Shown in pieces: positions 21,714-32,579 of a DNA stretch of 64,000 bases. The notes under the pieces are model-generated. The model was not told the DNA's origin. It was given only the letters and a program-made list of their open reading frames with translations, and did not search any database. The stretch is taken from positions 1-64,000 of the forward strand of contig CAIQWT010000087.1 in the NCBI GenBank assembly GCA_903875605.1, written 5' to 3'. The position numbers were made by a program, and so were the translations under genes. Within the stretch, counting starts at the first letter, position 1. Each line of letters starts with the position of its first letter. Origin of the DNA: an uncultured Geobacteraceae bacterium. GTDB taxonomy: Bacteria > Desulfobacterota > Desulfuromonadia > Geobacterales > Pseudopelobacteraceae.

Positions 21714-23498
21714 TCAGACCTGCTTTTCGGCCAGACGCACACCCAACTCGCGGAGCTGCTTAGTATCAACAGACGAGGGCGCCTCAGACATCATACAGGT
21801 ACCCTTCTGGGTTTTGGGGAAGGCAATAACATCGCGGATTGAGTCGCTACCGGTCAGCAGCATAATTAATCTATCCATTCCAAACGCGATCCCGCCATGT
21901 GGTGGTGTGCCAAACTCCAGTGCATCCAGAAGGAAACCGAACTTGCTGCGAGCGTCTTCAACGCTCATTCCCAACAGCTTAAACATTAACGACTGAACCT
22001 GTTCCTGATGAATTCTTATGGAACCACCGCCGATCTCATTGCCATTCAAAACCAAATCATACGCCTTGGCGCGGCAGCGACCCGGATCAGACTCGACAAA
22101 ATCGAGATCTTCATCCATAGGAGCGGTGAACGGGTGGTGTACTGCGCACCAGCGCTTATCTTCGTCATCCCACTCCAAAAGAGGGAATTCAGTTATCCAG
22201 ACAAAACGATAATCTTCCTTACTGGTTAACTTAAGGAGGTTGGCCAGGTGATTACGCAGCTTCCCGAGGGAATCATTGACAACCTTTGGCTTGTCAGCAA
22301 CAAAAAACAGAAGATCGCCCTCTTTGGCATTGAAAGCGCTGTTCATCGTGGAAATCTCTTCTGCAGTAAAAAACTTCGCAATGGGAGAGTGCCACTCTCC
22401 ATTTTCAATTTTAACGTACGCCAAACCTTTGGCACCATAGATTTTAACAAATTCGGTCAGATCATCGATGTCTTTGCGAGAAAATTTCGCACACCCCTTG
22501 GCATTGATACCTTTAATTATTCCACCTTTTGAGGCGACATCCGCAAATACTTTAAAGCCGGAGGATTTGACAATATCGGTCAGGTCACAGAGTTCCATAC
22601 CAAATCGCAGGTCAGGATTATCGAGACCAAAACGACGAATGGCCTCGGCGTAGGTAAGTCGTTCTACCGGCAACGTCACCGTCACGCCCTTTGCCTCGGT
22701 AAAAACACGCGCTATCAGTCCTTCCATGACAGTTATGATATCTTCCTGGTCAATGAAAGACATCTCGCAGTCGATCTGGGTAAACTCTGGCTGACGGTCA
22801 GCCCGCAGGTCTTCATCGCGGAAACAGCGCACGACCTGAAAATATTTATCAAAGCCTGAAATCATCAGAATCTGTTTGAATATCTGAGGGGATTGTGGCA
22901 AGGCATAAAAATGTCCCTGATTAATTCGTGACGGGACAAGAAAGTCGCGGGCCCCTTCCGGAGTGGACTTGGTAAGGAAAGGGGTTTCAAGCTCAATAAA
23001 TCCGTTATCTGTAAGGTATGAACGAGTCAACTGAGCAACCTTTGAACGCAGAATCAGGTTATATTGTAACTGAGGACGACGTAGATCAAGATAGCGATAC
23101 TTCAGACGGATGTTTTCATTAATGTCACTATGTTCGTCCAACATGAACGGAAGTGGCTTGGAACGGTTAAGAAGCTTGCACTCCAACACCTGAATTTCCA
23201 CCTCACCGGTCTTCATGTTCGAGTTTACGGTTCCCTCCGGACGGGGGATAACCGTGCCTCTTACGGCCAGCACAAACTCGCTGCGGACTGATTCAGCGAC
23301 AGCATGCCCTGCAGGATTAACTTCCGGGTCGAACACTATCTGGGCTATACCCTCGCGATCACGCAGATCAATAAATATGAGGCCGCCATGGTCGCGGCGA
23401 CGGAGTGCCCATCCCATCAAAATAACTTCACTACCGATGTCTGCTGCTTTCAGATCTCCACAGTAATGTGTCCGTTTCCAGTTTCCAAGTGTATCCAT
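21714..23498 (-). CDS. aspS: Aspartyl-tRNA synthetase
   Basis: 594 residues, the bacterial long form. An N-terminal OB-fold anticodon domain ([20 protein letters not shown]) is followed by the class II core: motif 2 [23 protein letters not shown], the GAD insertion, and motif 3 [13 protein letters not shown]. An ACAGGAGG site precedes the ATG. It charges tRNA-Asp, and in genomes without AsnRS also tRNA-Asn; which applies here cannot be told from the window. Confidence 0.95.
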   Translation of the reverse strand: MDTLGNWKRTHYCGDLKAADIGSEVILMGWALRRRDHGGLIFIDLRDREGIAQIVFDPEVNPAGHAVAESVRSEFVLAVRGTVIPRPEGTVNSNMKTGEVEIQVLECKLLNRSKPLPFMLDEHSDINENIRLKYRYLDLRRPQLQYNLILRSKVAQLTRSYLTDNGFIELETPFLTKSTPEGARDFLVPSRINQGHFYALPQSPQIFKQILMISGFDKYFQVVRCFRDEDLRADRQPEFTQIDCEMSFIDQEDIITVMEGLIARVFTEAKGVTVTLPVERLTYAEAIRRFGLDNPDLRFGMELCDLTDIVKSSGFKVFADVASKGGIIKGINAKGCAKFSRKDIDDLTEFVKIYGAKGLAYVKIENGEWHSPIAKFFTAEEISTMNSAFNAKEGDLLFFVADKPKVVNDSLGKLRNHLANLLKLTSKEDYRFVWITEFPLLEWDDEDKRWCAVHHPFTAPMDEDLDFVESDPGRCRAKAYDLVLNGNEIGGGSIRIHQEQVQSLMFKLLGMSVEDARSKFGFLLDALEFGTPPHGGIAFGMDRLIMLLTGSDSIRDVIAFPKTQKGTCMMSEAPSSVDTKQLRELGVRLAEKQV

Positions 23499-23591
23499 AA
23501 TAAACCTCCTGTAAGGGTACAGGATTCAGCCTACAGCAAACAGGATTGGTGCAGATCCTTCTTCCGACCGCTGTATCATGCCATCTGAACC

Positions 23592-24257
23592 CTAGTTAAT
23601 TAGTCGTCCAATATTACTAAAACGTGGTCTAAGTTTGTCGCGATCCCACGACCAGTATTTTATAAATGCCAGGCCCTTGATCTGATCGCGACGGACAAAC
23701 TTCCAGAAGCGACTGTCATAAGATCGGTCGCGGTTGTCACCCATTACAAAGTACGAATCTGCCGGTACCGTAATCGGGCCGAACGTATCACGTGGATTCA
23801 TTTCTTTAGGGATAACATCCTTTTCCTTATGCACTTCATGCTTATTTTCGTACGGCTTGCCGTTAACATAGACCTTCTTTTCCTTCCCCTCAACTACATC
23901 ACCCGGGGCACCGACCACCCGCTTAATAAAGTCCTTACTTGGGTCTTCAGGGTATTCAAAAACTATTACGTCCCCTTGACGCGGATCACGAATTGTCAAA
24001 ACCCGCTTATCGGCAAAAGGAATTTTAGTGCCATACATAAACTTGCTAACCAGCAGATGATCACCTATTGCCAGTGTATCCTCCATTGAACCGGATGGAA
24101 TCTTGAATGCCTGAACCAGATAGGTCCGAATCACCAGGGCTAATAAAACCGCTATCGCAATCGATTCGGCATATTCACGAATCAGACCTTTCTTTTTAAT
24201 CGGTTCTTGCTGCACCGGAGTTATTTCTTTTTGTGGTAATTCCTGAGACTCTTCCAT
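23592..24257 (-). CDS. lepB: Signal peptidase I
   Basis: 221 residues. One N-terminal membrane segment (AIAVLLALVIRTYLVQAF) is followed by the catalytic serine S57 in KIPSGSMEDTL and the general-base lysine in KRVVGAPGDVV. Box E (GDNRDRSYDSRFW) is also present. It cleaves signal peptides on the periplasmic face of the inner membrane. It lies between lepA (26 bases upstream) and aspS. Confidence 0.94.
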   Translation of the reverse strand: MEESQELPQKEITPVQQEPIKKKGLIREYAESIAIAVLLALVIRTYLVQAFKIPSGSMEDTLAIGDHLLVSKFMYGTKIPFADKRVLTIRDPRQGDVIVFEYPEDPSKDFIKRVVGAPGDVVEGKEKKVYVNGKPYENKHEVHKEKDVIPKEMNPRDTFGPITVPADSYFVMGDNRDRSYDSRFWKFVRRDQIKGLAFIKYWSWDRDKLRPRFSNIGRLIN

Positions 24258-24283
24258 GCGGATTCCTTTGTAAACTTATTCTG

Positions 24284-26080
24284 TCAGTCGACCTTCAGTA
24301 TCGCCAGAAACGCTTCCTGCGGCAACTCGACGTTACCGACATTTTTCATTCGTTTTTTACCTTCTTTCTGTTTCTCCAGCAACTTCCTTTTTCGTGTAAT
24401 ATCGCCACCGTAACATTTTGCTAAAACATCTTTACGCATGGCTTTGACAGTTTCACGAGCAATAATCTTGTTACCGATGGCAGCCTGAATTGCTACTTCA
24501 AACATTTGCCTTGAAATCAGCTCCTTCATCTTTGCAACAAGATCACGGCCTCTAAAATAGGCCTTTTCGCGATGAAGGATGAGAGACAAAGCGTCTACGA
24601 CCTCTCCGTTTATCATGACATTCATTCTCACCAGATCACTGCGCCGGTATTCAAGGTGCTCATAATCTAGTGAGGCATAACCTTTTGTGATTGATTTAAG
24701 ACGATCATAAAAATCTAGTACGATTTCATTCAACGGCAGTTCATAAATAATCATGACTCGTGTAGGAGTCAAATATTTGATTTCGCGTTGAACACCACGC
24801 TTGTCCTCACAAAGCGCCAGCACACCTCCAACAAATTCATTAGGGACATGAATGTGAGCCAGAATAAAAGGTTCTTCCAGGTATTCCGTACTTTGTAATT
24901 CAGGCATCTGGTTCGCGCTCTGAATAGAGTACACCTCGCCATTCATTTTATGTACGCGATAAACTACTGTTGGGGCGGTAGTAATCAGCTCAAGAGCAAA
25001 CTCCCGCTCCAGTCTTTCCTGTATAATCTCCATATGCAGAAGACCAAGAAAACCGCAGCGAAAACCGAAACCTAGTGCCAGTGACGTTTCCGGCTCAAAA
25101 GAGAACGAAGAATCGTTCAACTTCAGCTTCGCCAGGGCGTCACGTAACTGCTCATATTGAACGGTGTCTATTGGGTACAAACCGGAGAAGACCATCGGCT
25201 TGACTTCTTTGAATCCATCAAGCGCATGCAGGCATTGTCGATGCAGCAGTGTTACCGTATCGCCGACCTTAGCGTCAGCAACGTCCTTGATTCCGGCGAT
25301 AATGAAGCCGACCTCCCCTGCCGCCAGTTCTGCCACCTCAATCATAGCTGGTGCGAACACACCGACTTTAAGGGCCTCAAACGAGCTGTTGGTTGACATC
25401 AACTGAATCTTGTCACCTTTTTTGAGCGTTCCGTCAAAGATTCGCACCAGTATGATGACACCCTGATACTGGTCATACCAGGAGTCGAACAGCAGTGCTT
25501 TGAGAGGAGCATCCACATCCCCGATCGGAGGCGGAATCTTCTTAACTATCTGCTCAAGGATCTCGTGAGTGCCTATCCCTTCTTTGGCACTTGCCAGAAC
25601 AGCATCATGAGCGTCAATACCTATAATGTCCTCAATCTCCTGCTTGACCCGTTCAGGATCTGCAGCCGGCAGATCGATTTTATTCAATACCGGAAATACT
25701 TCCAGGTTTATGTCCAAGGCAAGATAAACATTTGCCAGGGTCTGAGCTTCTACCCCCTGAGAAGCATCAACCACCAGCAGACCACCTTCACAGGCAGCCA
25801 GGGAGCGAGATACTTCATAGGTAAAGTCAACATGACCTGGAGTGTCAATTAGGTTAAGAACATAATCAATTCCGGCGTCAGAGCGGTAATTAAGCCGAAC
25901 CGTCTGGGCCTTGATAGTAATGCCGCGCTCCCGTTCCAAATCCATTTTATCAAGGAACTGGTTCTGTTTTTCCCGGTCGCTCACGGTACCGGTGTACTCG
26001 AGAAGGCGGTCTGCCAAGGTGGATTTGCCGTGGTCAATATGTGCAATAATGGAGAAATTGCGAATTCTACTGATTTCCAT
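24284..26080 (-). CDS. lepA: Elongation factor 4 (LepA)
   Basis: 598 residues, full length. G1 [11 protein letters not shown]3 DTPGHVDF, G4 NKIDLPAA and G5 SAKEG show the GTPase. The C-terminus has the LepA-specific domain ending [19 protein letters not shown]. It is a ribosome-associated translation factor. It is followed directly by lepB, the classic lepA-lepB pair. It is divergent from tadA, with a shared upstream region at 26081-26292. Confidence 0.96.
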   Translation of the reverse strand: MEISRIRNFSIIAHIDHGKSTLADRLLEYTGTVSDREKQNQFLDKMDLERERGITIKAQTVRLNYRSDAGIDYVLNLIDTPGHVDFTYEVSRSLAACEGGLLVVDASQGVEAQTLANVYLALDINLEVFPVLNKIDLPAADPERVKQEIEDIIGIDAHDAVLASAKEGIGTHEILEQIVKKIPPPIGDVDAPLKALLFDSWYDQYQGVIILVRIFDGTLKKGDKIQLMSTNSSFEALKVGVFAPAMIEVAELAAGEVGFIIAGIKDVADAKVGDTVTLLHRQCLHALDGFKEVKPMVFSGLYPIDTVQYEQLRDALAKLKLNDSSFSFEPETSLALGFGFRCGFLGLLHMEIIQERLEREFALELITTAPTVVYRVHKMNGEVYSIQSANQMPELQSTEYLEEPFILAHIHVPNEFVGGVLALCEDKRGVQREIKYLTPTRVMIIYELPLNEIVLDFYDRLKSITKGYASLDYEHLEYRRSDLVRMNVMINGEVVDALSLILHREKAYFRGRDLVAKMKELISRQMFEVAIQAAIGNKIIARETVKAMRKDVLAKCYGGDITRKRKLLEKQKEGKKRMKNVGNVELPQEAFLAILKVD

Positions 26081-26292
26081 GAATTCCTTCGTACTCTAAA
26101 AATTAGGACTGTGAACAATAAATAAAGATGCTTGGAAAGTAAAGGATAAAAGGGACGACGCCTCCAGCCTGCCTCCTGGAATTCGTACTTGACAAGCAGG
26201 CGTCGAATGAGGCTTATTCCTAAGCGTTACAAACTTGACTCCGCGCTTTAAGATATTGACAGCGAACTATCAGACCAAAGGGAGTAATACTT

Positions 26293-26814
26293 ATTTCCCG
26301 TACTATACCATACCAAAAACCGGATCATCTCCGCAGTCACGAATACTGGATGCAGCGGGCTATTAAGGAAGCCGGTAAAGCACAGGCCAGAAGTGAGGTT
26401 CCAATCGGCTGTGTCATCGTACACGAAGGCAGAATTATTGCTCGTGGCCATAACCTTCGGGAGACCAAACAGGATCCTGCGGGGCATGCCGAATTAATTG
26501 CCATAAGAAAAGCCGCCAGGAGACTGAACTCATGGCGACTTCTAGGCACGATCCTGTACGTCACTCTCGAGCCTTGTATCATGTGCATGGGGGCTATAAT
26601 TCTTGCCCGAATTCCCACTGTGGTTTTTGGTTGTTACGATAAAAAAGGTGGCGCTGCCGGCTCACTTTTCGATCTTTCCAACGACCCGCGCCTAAATCAC
26701 CGGGTTGAACTTCTACCACGCGTCCTTGAAGATGACTGTTCCTCGTTATTAAGTAACTTTTTCGTTGAATTGCGTTCGCGTAAGCGCATGGCCCGCACTA
26801 CCTGGCGTTCCTGA
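26293..26814 (+). CDS. tadA: tRNA-specific adenosine deaminase (probable ATT start)
   Basis: The zinc site is HAELIAI (His, with proton-shuttling Glu) and PCIMCMGA (two Cys). The enzyme deaminates A34 to inosine in tRNA-Arg(ACG). The first ATG is at 26350, but the conserved family N-terminus RSHEYWMQRAIKEAGKA begins upstream of it. The frame is open from 26260 with no ATG, GTG or TTG. AAAGGGAG at 26277-26284 lies 8 bases before ATT at 26293, the best-placed start. Starting at 26350 would lose the first helix and has no ribosome site. The 3' end overlaps the convergent fdhD-mobA gene by 17 bases. Confidence 0.88.
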   Translation: MSRTIPYQKPDHLRSHEYWMQRAIKEAGKAQARSEVPIGCVIVHEGRIIARGHNLRETKQDPAGHAELIAIRKAARRLNSWRLLGTILYVTLEPCIMCMGAIILARIPTVVFGCYDKKGGAAGSLFDLSNDPRLNHRVELLPRVLEDDCSSLLSNFFVELRSRKRMARTTWRS

Positions 26815-28126
26815 TACCCCCGTATTCTGCAGGTGTATTCACATTCATAAATGAGGTAGATTGACCACTAACGTCTTTCAGCTCACCACAATCAACCGTC
26901 CGTATATTCATCTTGCTTAAAATATCAACAATCTTCCTTTCGCCATGCAGTATGGCGTTTTCGAAGATTTCTTTACATGTTGATAAATAAACCGCATGTA
27001 GTGGCTCCTGCCCCCCCTCACTAATTGGAACCACAGCATCATGCCCCCCCGTACGCAAGCCACACAGGTGACTGACAACGCTCGCACTAATAAAGGGCTG
27101 ATCGCAAGCAGTTACAAATGAATGGGCAGTGTTACTGTGAGTCAATGCCGAGTGCAAACCGGCGATTGATCCATAGCCGGGATAGATATCAGGAACTTTA
27201 CGACAGGGGAGAAAATCATAATCTTGCGGAGAATTTGTGACAACAATCACTTCATGAAACAGGCTGGACAATATCTTATAAGTACGCGTAATTATCGGTG
27301 TACCGTCAACTTCCAGCAACGCCTTGTTACTACCCATTCGACTGGACGCCCCACCGGCTAAAATGATTCCGGTAACGCCCTCTATTTTAACTTTATTCGA
27401 AAAAACTTCAACCATCTCCGGGTGACAATAAACAGTAAAAGATCCGCCCCTGACGTAGCCAATCAGACATATACCGGCCTTCTGGCAGAGCTTGATCGCC
27501 ATATCAGTCGGTGACGTTCGTGAAGCGATCACGCTGATCCCCATAAGTGAGGCTTTAGCCACCATTTCAGTAGAAACGCGACCTGATGTCACTAACTCAG
27601 CCCCGACCATGTCGATTCCATTAAAAAGAGCTTCGCCGGCTATTCGATCGAAGGTGTTATGCCTGCCAAGATCTTCAGCATACAACACAATCCTACCATC
27701 GCGACCTATAGCAGCAGAATGAATACCACCATGTGATCGGTAGTGATCTGCTTTTTGGCTTAATTCATTCATAAGCGAGAATATTTGACGTGGTGATCGT
27801 GGCACATGATGTGCCGGCTGCAGCAGGCTCTCACTGTCCACTGTGGGTAGCGTAAATGTTATGCCGGTGCCGCAACCGGAAGTAAGCACCGGCTTCAACC
27901 GCTCCGGCAGTTCACCCTTTATTCTGACATTGGCAGTGCCAAACTCCTCACAAACGCTGAAGATTTCAAAATCGTGCAACGACGATACAAAGCCCTGTAA
28001 TCGGAGAAAACCAGCAACCAGAAATCTGAGATCGTGAGGTGAACCGATCAGAGTAGCTATCTCGCGACCATTGACAATAAGCTGCAGCGGATACTCATTG
28101 ACAACGGACGCAGAGGTTGGCTCCAT
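26798..28126 (-). CDS. FdhD-MobA fusion protein (formate dehydrogenase maturation / molybdenum cofactor guanylyltransferase)
   Basis: About 442 residues. The N-terminal half is FdhD-like (NEYPLQLIVNGRE, RSHGGIHSAAI, EDLGRHNTFDRIAGEAL, LVTSGRVSTEMV). From about residue 250 it is MobA (GIILAGGASSRMGSNKALL, PDIYPGYGSIAGLHSAL, TACDQPF). FdhD transfers sulfur from IscS to the Mo cofactor of formate dehydrogenase; MobA adds GMP to it. The FdhD loop keeps only one cysteine (TSGCGTG, C85) of the usual two. I chose ATG 28126 because AGAGGCG precedes it; ATGs at 28177 and 28210 are in frame, but 28210 lies inside the lysC terminator. Confidence 0.88.
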   Translation of the reverse strand: MEPTSASVVNEYPLQLIVNGREIATLIGSPHDLRFLVAGFLRLQGFVSSLHDFEIFSVCEEFGTANVRIKGELPERLKPVLTSGCGTGITFTLPTVDSESLLQPAHHVPRSPRQIFSLMNELSQKADHYRSHGGIHSAAIGRDGRIVLYAEDLGRHNTFDRIAGEALFNGIDMVGAELVTSGRVSTEMVAKASLMGISVIASRTSPTDMAIKLCQKAGICLIGYVRGGSFTVYCHPEMVEVFSNKVKIEGVTGIILAGGASSRMGSNKALLEVDGTPIITRTYKILSSLFHEVIVVTNSPQDYDFLPCRKVPDIYPGYGSIAGLHSALTHSNTAHSFVTACDQPFISASVVSHLCGLRTGGHDAVVPISEGGQEPLHAVYLSTCKEIFENAILHGERKIVDILSKMNIRTVDCGELKDVSGQSTSFMNVNTPAEYGGIRNAR

Positions 28127-28191
28127 AAAATCGCCTCTGCAAGTAAAATAAATATTATTTTGAATATCTGGTTTCATGGTCACAATCTCAG

Positions 28192-28226
28192 AAAAAAAGG
28201 GGAGGAACATCGATGTGCCCTCCCCT
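28192..28226 (-). terminator. Rho-independent terminator after lysC
   Basis: On the minus strand AGGGGAGG and CCTCCCCT form the stem, with ACAT/ATGT pairing inside, followed by seven T residues. It lies 33 bases past the lysC stop and ends the tilS-to-lysC gene run. Confidence 0.85.
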
Positions 28227-28258
28227 AAGTGAAACAGATCATCTTACGTAAAGTCTAT

Positions 28259-29473
28259 TCAGCCGGCAAGACCAAAGCTTTCGTGCATGACGCGCACGGC
28301 CAGTTCGGTATATTTTTCATCAATAACGACAGATATTTTTATTTCTGATGTTGATATCATCTGAATATTTATGTTGTTTTGGGAGAGTGCACTGAACATC
28401 TGCGTAGCTACGCCAGCGTGACTCCGCATTCCGAGACCAACGATCGATATTTTACTGATATTTTCATCGGAAAGAACCTCTTTTGCCTGGATGTCCCTGG
28501 CAACTTCGTTCGTGATCAATAGTGCCTGTTTCAGATCCGCCTTCGTAACGGTAAATGTGAAATCAGTCAAACCGTTGTCACTGACATTTTGAACAATCAT
28601 ATCCACCGAAATGGCTGCATCTGAGAGCGGTGTAAGTATTTTCGCAGCAATGCCAGGCTTGTCTGGCACTCCTTTGACAGCAATCTTGGCCTCATTCTTG
28701 TCGTATGCAACCCCTGAAACGAGAATTCCTTCCATATCCTTGTCCTCCCTGGTAACCATCGTACCGGTGTTTTCATTAAGACTTGAGCGAACGTGAACGT
28801 CCACATTATATTTTTTAGCAAACTCAACTGAGCGAATCTGGAGCACTTTCGCCCCGAGACTTGCCAGTTCAAGCATCTCGTCATAAGATATTTTTTCGAT
28901 CTTACGTGCTTCTTTACATACATTGGGATCAGTTGTGTACACACCGTCAACGTCAGTGTAAATCTCGCAGACGTCGGCTTTGAGAGCGGCTGCAATAGCA
29001 ACTGCCGAAGTATCGGAACCGCCACGCCCCAGCGTTGTTACATTGCCTGAAGCATCAATCCCCTGAAAACCGGCCAGAACAATAATGGTGCCTTCTTTAA
29101 GATCAGCACGGATGTTTTCATCACCGATACTCTCAATACGGGCTTTGGACGCGGTAGAGTCCGTAATAATAGGGACTTGCCACCCTTGATAGGATTTGGC
29201 CTTATACCCCTGAGACTTGAGGTACATAGACAAAAGTCCGATGGTGACCTGTTCGCCTGTTGCAACCAGAACATCATATTCGCGACCGTCCGGTATTTCA
29301 CACATTTCATTTGCTAGCGCAACCAGTTTATTGGTTTCACCAGACATGGCAGAAACAACAACAATCACGTCGTTTCCGGCGTCATAGTTTTTTATGATGC
29401 GTTTGGCTACATTCTTAATCCGGTCGGGCGAACCGACCGAGGTACCACCGTACTTTTGTACTACAAGCGCCAT
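28259..29473 (-). CDS. lysC: Aspartate kinase
   Basis: 404 residues. The kinase domain has VVQKYGGTSVGSPDRIKNVA, VVVSAMSGETN and TLGRGGSDTSAVAIAAAL. Two C-terminal ACT domains (from about residue 265, GVPDKPGIAAKIL and MRSHAGVATQMFSALS) bind effector amino acids. It phosphorylates aspartate for lysine, threonine and methionine synthesis. Its 404-residue length fits the single-function ACT-regulated type. AAGGAGAG precedes the ATG. I saw no lysine riboswitch in the 140 bases before it. Confidence 0.95.
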   Translation of the reverse strand: MALVVQKYGGTSVGSPDRIKNVAKRIIKNYDAGNDVIVVVSAMSGETNKLVALANEMCEIPDGREYDVLVATGEQVTIGLLSMYLKSQGYKAKSYQGWQVPIITDSTASKARIESIGDENIRADLKEGTIIVLAGFQGIDASGNVTTLGRGGSDTSAVAIAAALKADVCEIYTDVDGVYTTDPNVCKEARKIEKISYDEMLELASLGAKVLQIRSVEFAKKYNVDVHVRSSLNENTGTMVTREDKDMEGILVSGVAYDKNEAKIAVKGVPDKPGIAAKILTPLSDAAISVDMIVQNVSDNGLTDFTFTVTKADLKQALLITNEVARDIQAKEVLSDENISKISIVGLGMRSHAGVATQMFSALSQNNINIQMISTSEIKISVVIDEKYTELAVRVMHESFGLAG

Positions 29474-29614
29474 ACTTGCTCTCCTTGATGTAAATTGGTG
29501 AAGAGATTTACCGTAACCTAAAAACAGGAAATAATTCGTAAATAAAGCTGTTTTCGACTAAAAAGACGACAGATTCAACATCTTCTTACTAATGACTCAG
29601 CTCTATAACAGATA

Positions 29615-30115
29615 TCATTCTGTCAGGTCAAAGTTTTTTTCTCGAATTAGGTCCGCCAACAGCGCAAGGTAATTAGCAGATTTCTGCCCTGAGCCGGTTA
29701 TGGTGATAAGGCGTTGGTCTTCACCTGCATATTCGAACAGTATAGTCAGCCTATCCGGCGGTAACAGCTCCGTAAGTCGCTCAGACCATTCGGCAACACA
29801 TACTCCATCACCATAAAAAAACTCTTCGAAGCCAAACTCGGAAATATCGTCATCTCCAGCCAACCTATAAAAATCAAAATGGTAAACAGGTGTGTTTCCC
29901 AAATAGCAATTCATAATTGCATAAGTCGGGCTTGCAACCAGATGGGCGCTCTGTGGCGCCAACGATGCCACAATCCCACGAGTCAGGCAGGTTTTACCTC
30001 CACCAAGATCACCTCGCAGAGCCAGAAAAGAACCGGCCTGCAGTAGTGAACCGATGTGAGATCCCAGTATCTCTGTCGCGTCTGCCGAATTGGTTGTAAT
30101 CTGCAGACTGCTCAC
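29615..30115 (-). CDS. tsaE: tRNA threonylcarbamoyladenosine biosynthesis ATPase TsaE
   Basis: 166 residues. Walker A is RGDLGGGKTCLTRGI, followed by the SPTYAIMNCY and VYHFDFYRL motifs and VCVAEWSER of the TsaE family. It works with TsaB and TsaD to form t6A37 in ANN-decoding tRNAs. The GTG start overlaps the CBS gene stop by one base (TAGTG), so it is coupled. TsaB and TsaD are not in the window. Confidence 0.92.
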   Translation of the reverse strand: MSSLQITTNSADATEILGSHIGSLLQAGSFLALRGDLGGGKTCLTRGIVASLAPQSAHLVASPTYAIMNCYLGNTPVYHFDFYRLAGDDDISEFGFEEFFYGDGVCVAEWSERLTELLPPDRLTILFEYAGEDQRLITITGSGQKSANYLALLADLIREKNFDLTE

Positions 30116-30564
30116 TAGCGGTTCATTGAGCGGATAATATCAATTCTTGAAACCATTCCTACCAGTTTTTTCCCTTCAACTACGGGAAGAGCATGCAGTT
30201 TTCTGCTCCCCATGATTTCAGCTACGCTGCTGACAGTATCGGATGGCGTTACGGTGATGAGATCTGTAGAAGCTAGCTCAGAGGCTGTTTGCGCAGTAAT
30301 TTTGTTAAGATTCCTCTGCAGGGCTCCTTCACCCTCAAGAGGAATGATCCAGTCGAACAGAGATATTACTGTAGGTATATGCAGAGGCCTATCCTGTTCA
30401 ATCAAATCTGAAGCTGTAACAATTCCGGTCAAATTTCCGGCTTCATCAACAACCGGAAGTGTGCCAAAGCGCATTGTGTCGAATATACCGGCCATTTCGC
30501 GTACGGTCGTGGAACCTTTTATTGAAACTACTTTACTCGTCATAATATCTGCAACAGTAAGCAT
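30115..30564 (-). CDS. CBS-domain pair protein
   Basis: 149 residues made of two CBS domains (MTSKVVSIKGSTTVREMAGIF onward, and LITVTPSDTVSSVAEIMGSRK onward) with a 25-residue spacer. CBS pairs bind adenine nucleotides and act as energy or ligand sensors. There is no effector domain, so it probably acts on a partner protein. It is preceded by nnr and overlaps tsaE by one base. The ligand is unknown. Confidence 0.85.
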   Translation of the reverse strand: MLTVADIMTSKVVSIKGSTTVREMAGIFDTMRFGTLPVVDEAGNLTGIVTASDLIEQDRPLHIPTVISLFDWIIPLEGEGALQRNLNKITAQTASELASTDLITVTPSDTVSSVAEIMGSRKLHALPVVEGKKLVGMVSRIDIIRSMNR

Positions 30565-30621
30565 GAGAATTCTCCTTATTTTAGCAGGTTGGGGTGATGC
30601 TTTTTGGTAAATAAAAAGACA

Positions 30622-32202
30622 CTAAAGCTCACCAAACATCTTTAGGTTCGACAGCAGGGTATTTTTTACTAACTCATTATAGGCGTAAGGAAGCTTTTCA
30701 AGGACATCAGTGGCATTAATACCTATTTCTCCTTTTTCCTCAGCGACCATATCCGCAGCAAATCCGTGAATAAAAACCCCCATACGGCATGAGTCCCACG
30801 CATCATATCCTTGTCCCAAAAGCGAGACAATGATACCGGTCAGAACATCTCCCATGCCTCCGGTTGCCATACCGGGGTTACCGCTACCGTTTATAGCAGC
30901 GGCTCCAGTTGGCGAAGCGATAATTGTGCGGGCTCCCTTGAGCACAAGATAGACACCATAGTTACGCGCAAACTCCTGAGCTACAGAAATCCGTATCGCC
31001 TCTACATCCGGTATTGAAGTACCCAAAAGGCGCGACATTTCTCCAGGATGTGGAGTCAGAATCACTTGCTCTGATTTTTTTCGCTTTAGAACAGTTATGC
31101 CTTCCGCCAGAGCGTTCAGGCCATCAGCGTCTATTACCAAGGGTAATGTAACTGTTTCCACCAGATTCTGTACCAGTGCATACGTTCCTGGACGGCGGCC
31201 TAGACCAGGGCCAATAGCAACGGCATACTTGCCTGCCAGCAGCTTTTCAATTGCAGGAAATGCACTGCTAGTCAGATGGCCGCTACCGGAATCAGGCAAT
31301 GGAAAGGTCATTGCTTCCGTTGTTTTAATTTCAAGGATGCTATGGATACTTTCAGCCACGGCAAGCGTTACCAATCCTGACCCGGCCCTAACTGCACTGT
31401 TAGCTGTAAGTGCAGCTGCTCCGGTTTTTCCGGAAGATCCTGCAATGATGAGACAATGCCCGAAATGGCCCTTGTGTGCCAGGCGATCACGTCGATGCAG
31501 AAGTGGGCGAATCCTGTCCGCATTCAGAAAGTCATAGCCGGATACGGTTTCCATAAGTTTTTGCGGGATGCCGACATCAACTACCGCCAGGCGCCCGGTA
31601 TGCTCCGCTCCCGGATAGAGTACGTGCCCTAACTTTGCAAAAGCAAACGTAACGGTAATATACGCCCTGACGGCTTTTCCCAACACCCGACCGGTAGTGC
31701 CATGAATACCTGATGGGATGTCTACTGACACAACGGGCCGGCCTGAAGCATTCATCAAGTCAATAGCTTCAAGGTAAACGCCGATAACATTGCTGCGTAA
31801 TCCGGTACCAAGCAAAGCATCAACTATTACGTCAGCCTGAAATATCTCTTCCATATGCAGAGCTGATAACTGCCCTTCATGTGTACAATAATTAATGGCT
31901 GAATCAGGAAGTCTCTTCAGGTTTACCGCTGCATCTCCAGTAACCTGATCAATATCAGCCAGAATAATTATTTTGACACTCCACCCCTTCAGACTCAGCA
32001 GGCGGGCGATGACATGACCATCTCCACCGTTGTTGCCTTTACCTGCCATGACAACACATCTACCGTTTAACCCAAACTCTGCGATAATCTCTTCAACGCA
32101 GCAACGGCCGGCATTTTCCATTAACTGCAGGCCGGGGATGCCACACTCCTGGATGGCCTGATTATCAATTTCCTGCATGGTATGTGCGGTAACAACCCTC
32201 AT
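30622..32202 (-). CDS. nnr: Bifunctional NAD(P)H-hydrate epimerase / ADP-dependent dehydratase
   Basis: 526 residues. The N-terminal YjeF epimerase domain (about 1-215) has [16 protein letters not shown] and VDALLGTG. The C-terminal ribokinase-like dehydratase has [45 protein letters not shown] and [20 protein letters not shown]. It repairs NADH and NADPH damaged by hydration. Its start overlaps acpS by four bases. Full-length fusion, as in many bacteria. Confidence 0.94.
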   Translation of the reverse strand: MRVVTAHTMQEIDNQAIQECGIPGLQLMENAGRCCVEEIIAEFGLNGRCVVMAGKGNNGGDGHVIARLLSLKGWSVKIIILADIDQVTGDAAVNLKRLPDSAINYCTHEGQLSALHMEEIFQADVIVDALLGTGLRSNVIGVYLEAIDLMNASGRPVVSVDIPSGIHGTTGRVLGKAVRAYITVTFAFAKLGHVLYPGAEHTGRLAVVDVGIPQKLMETVSGYDFLNADRIRPLLHRRDRLAHKGHFGHCLIIAGSSGKTGAAALTANSAVRAGSGLVTLAVAESIHSILEIKTTEAMTFPLPDSGSGHLTSSAFPAIEKLLAGKYAVAIGPGLGRRPGTYALVQNLVETVTLPLVIDADGLNALAEGITVLKRKKSEQVILTPHPGEMSRLLGTSIPDVEAIRISVAQEFARNYGVYLVLKGARTIIASPTGAAAINGSGNPGMATGGMGDVLTGIIVSLLGQGYDAWDSCRMGVFIHGFAADMVAEEKGEIGINATDVLEKLPYAYNELVKNTLLSNLKMFGEL

Positions 32203-32579
32203 TTTGACTCCAAAAGTACCATTGCAATGGCATTACCACCATCGTGAGACAGAGATAACTGCACACGTGCCAGCTCTTTATCATGAAACTGTTCTGCCGC
32301 TTTCCCGAGCAACTGAAGCTCCGGCTTTCCAAGTGCGTCGTTCGAAATCTCCATATCCTGCCATGAGATGCCGTCACGCAGACCGGTTCCGAGCGCCTTT
32401 AAAAAAGCCTCCTTAGCTGCAAAACGGGCTGCAAAGCAGGCTGCCGTATCTTTCCTGCTCGCACATTTAGAGCGTTCAGTTGGCGTGAAGAGGCGTTCAA
32501 TGAGGGCCGAATTGCCGGCATCCAAGAAGCGCTGAAAACGCTCAATGGCTACGATATCCGTGCCGATTCCATAGATCAT
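32199..32579 (-). CDS. acpS: Holo-[acyl-carrier-protein] synthase
   Basis: 126 residues. [15 protein letters not shown] and [18 protein letters not shown] hold the Mg2+ and CoA site (Asp8 and Glu in AAKEA). [17 protein letters not shown] closes the fold. It moves phosphopantetheine from CoA to acyl carrier protein. Four-base overlaps on both sides place it firmly between pdxJ and nnr. Confidence 0.95.
   Translation of the reverse strand: MIYGIGTDIVAIERFQRFLDAGNSALIERLFTPTERSKCASRKDTAACFAARFAAKEAFLKALGTGLRDGISWQDMEISNDALGKPELQLLGKAAEQFHDKELARVQLSLSHDGGNAIAMVLLESK

Noticed and set aside
26156-26205. Inverted repeat CGACGCCT / AGGCGTCG between lepA and tadA, considered as SRP RNA or a small RNA
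   Set aside because: No SRP tetraloop motif is present and the inner stem is imperfect; it is probably part of the divergent promoter region.
28178-28210. fdhD-mobA start at ATG 28210
   Set aside because: It lies inside the stem of the lysC terminator, so translation from it is unlikely.
29474-29614. Possible lysine riboswitch before lysC
   Set aside because: The 140-base leader lacks the conserved junction sequences, and tsaE ends directly upstream.
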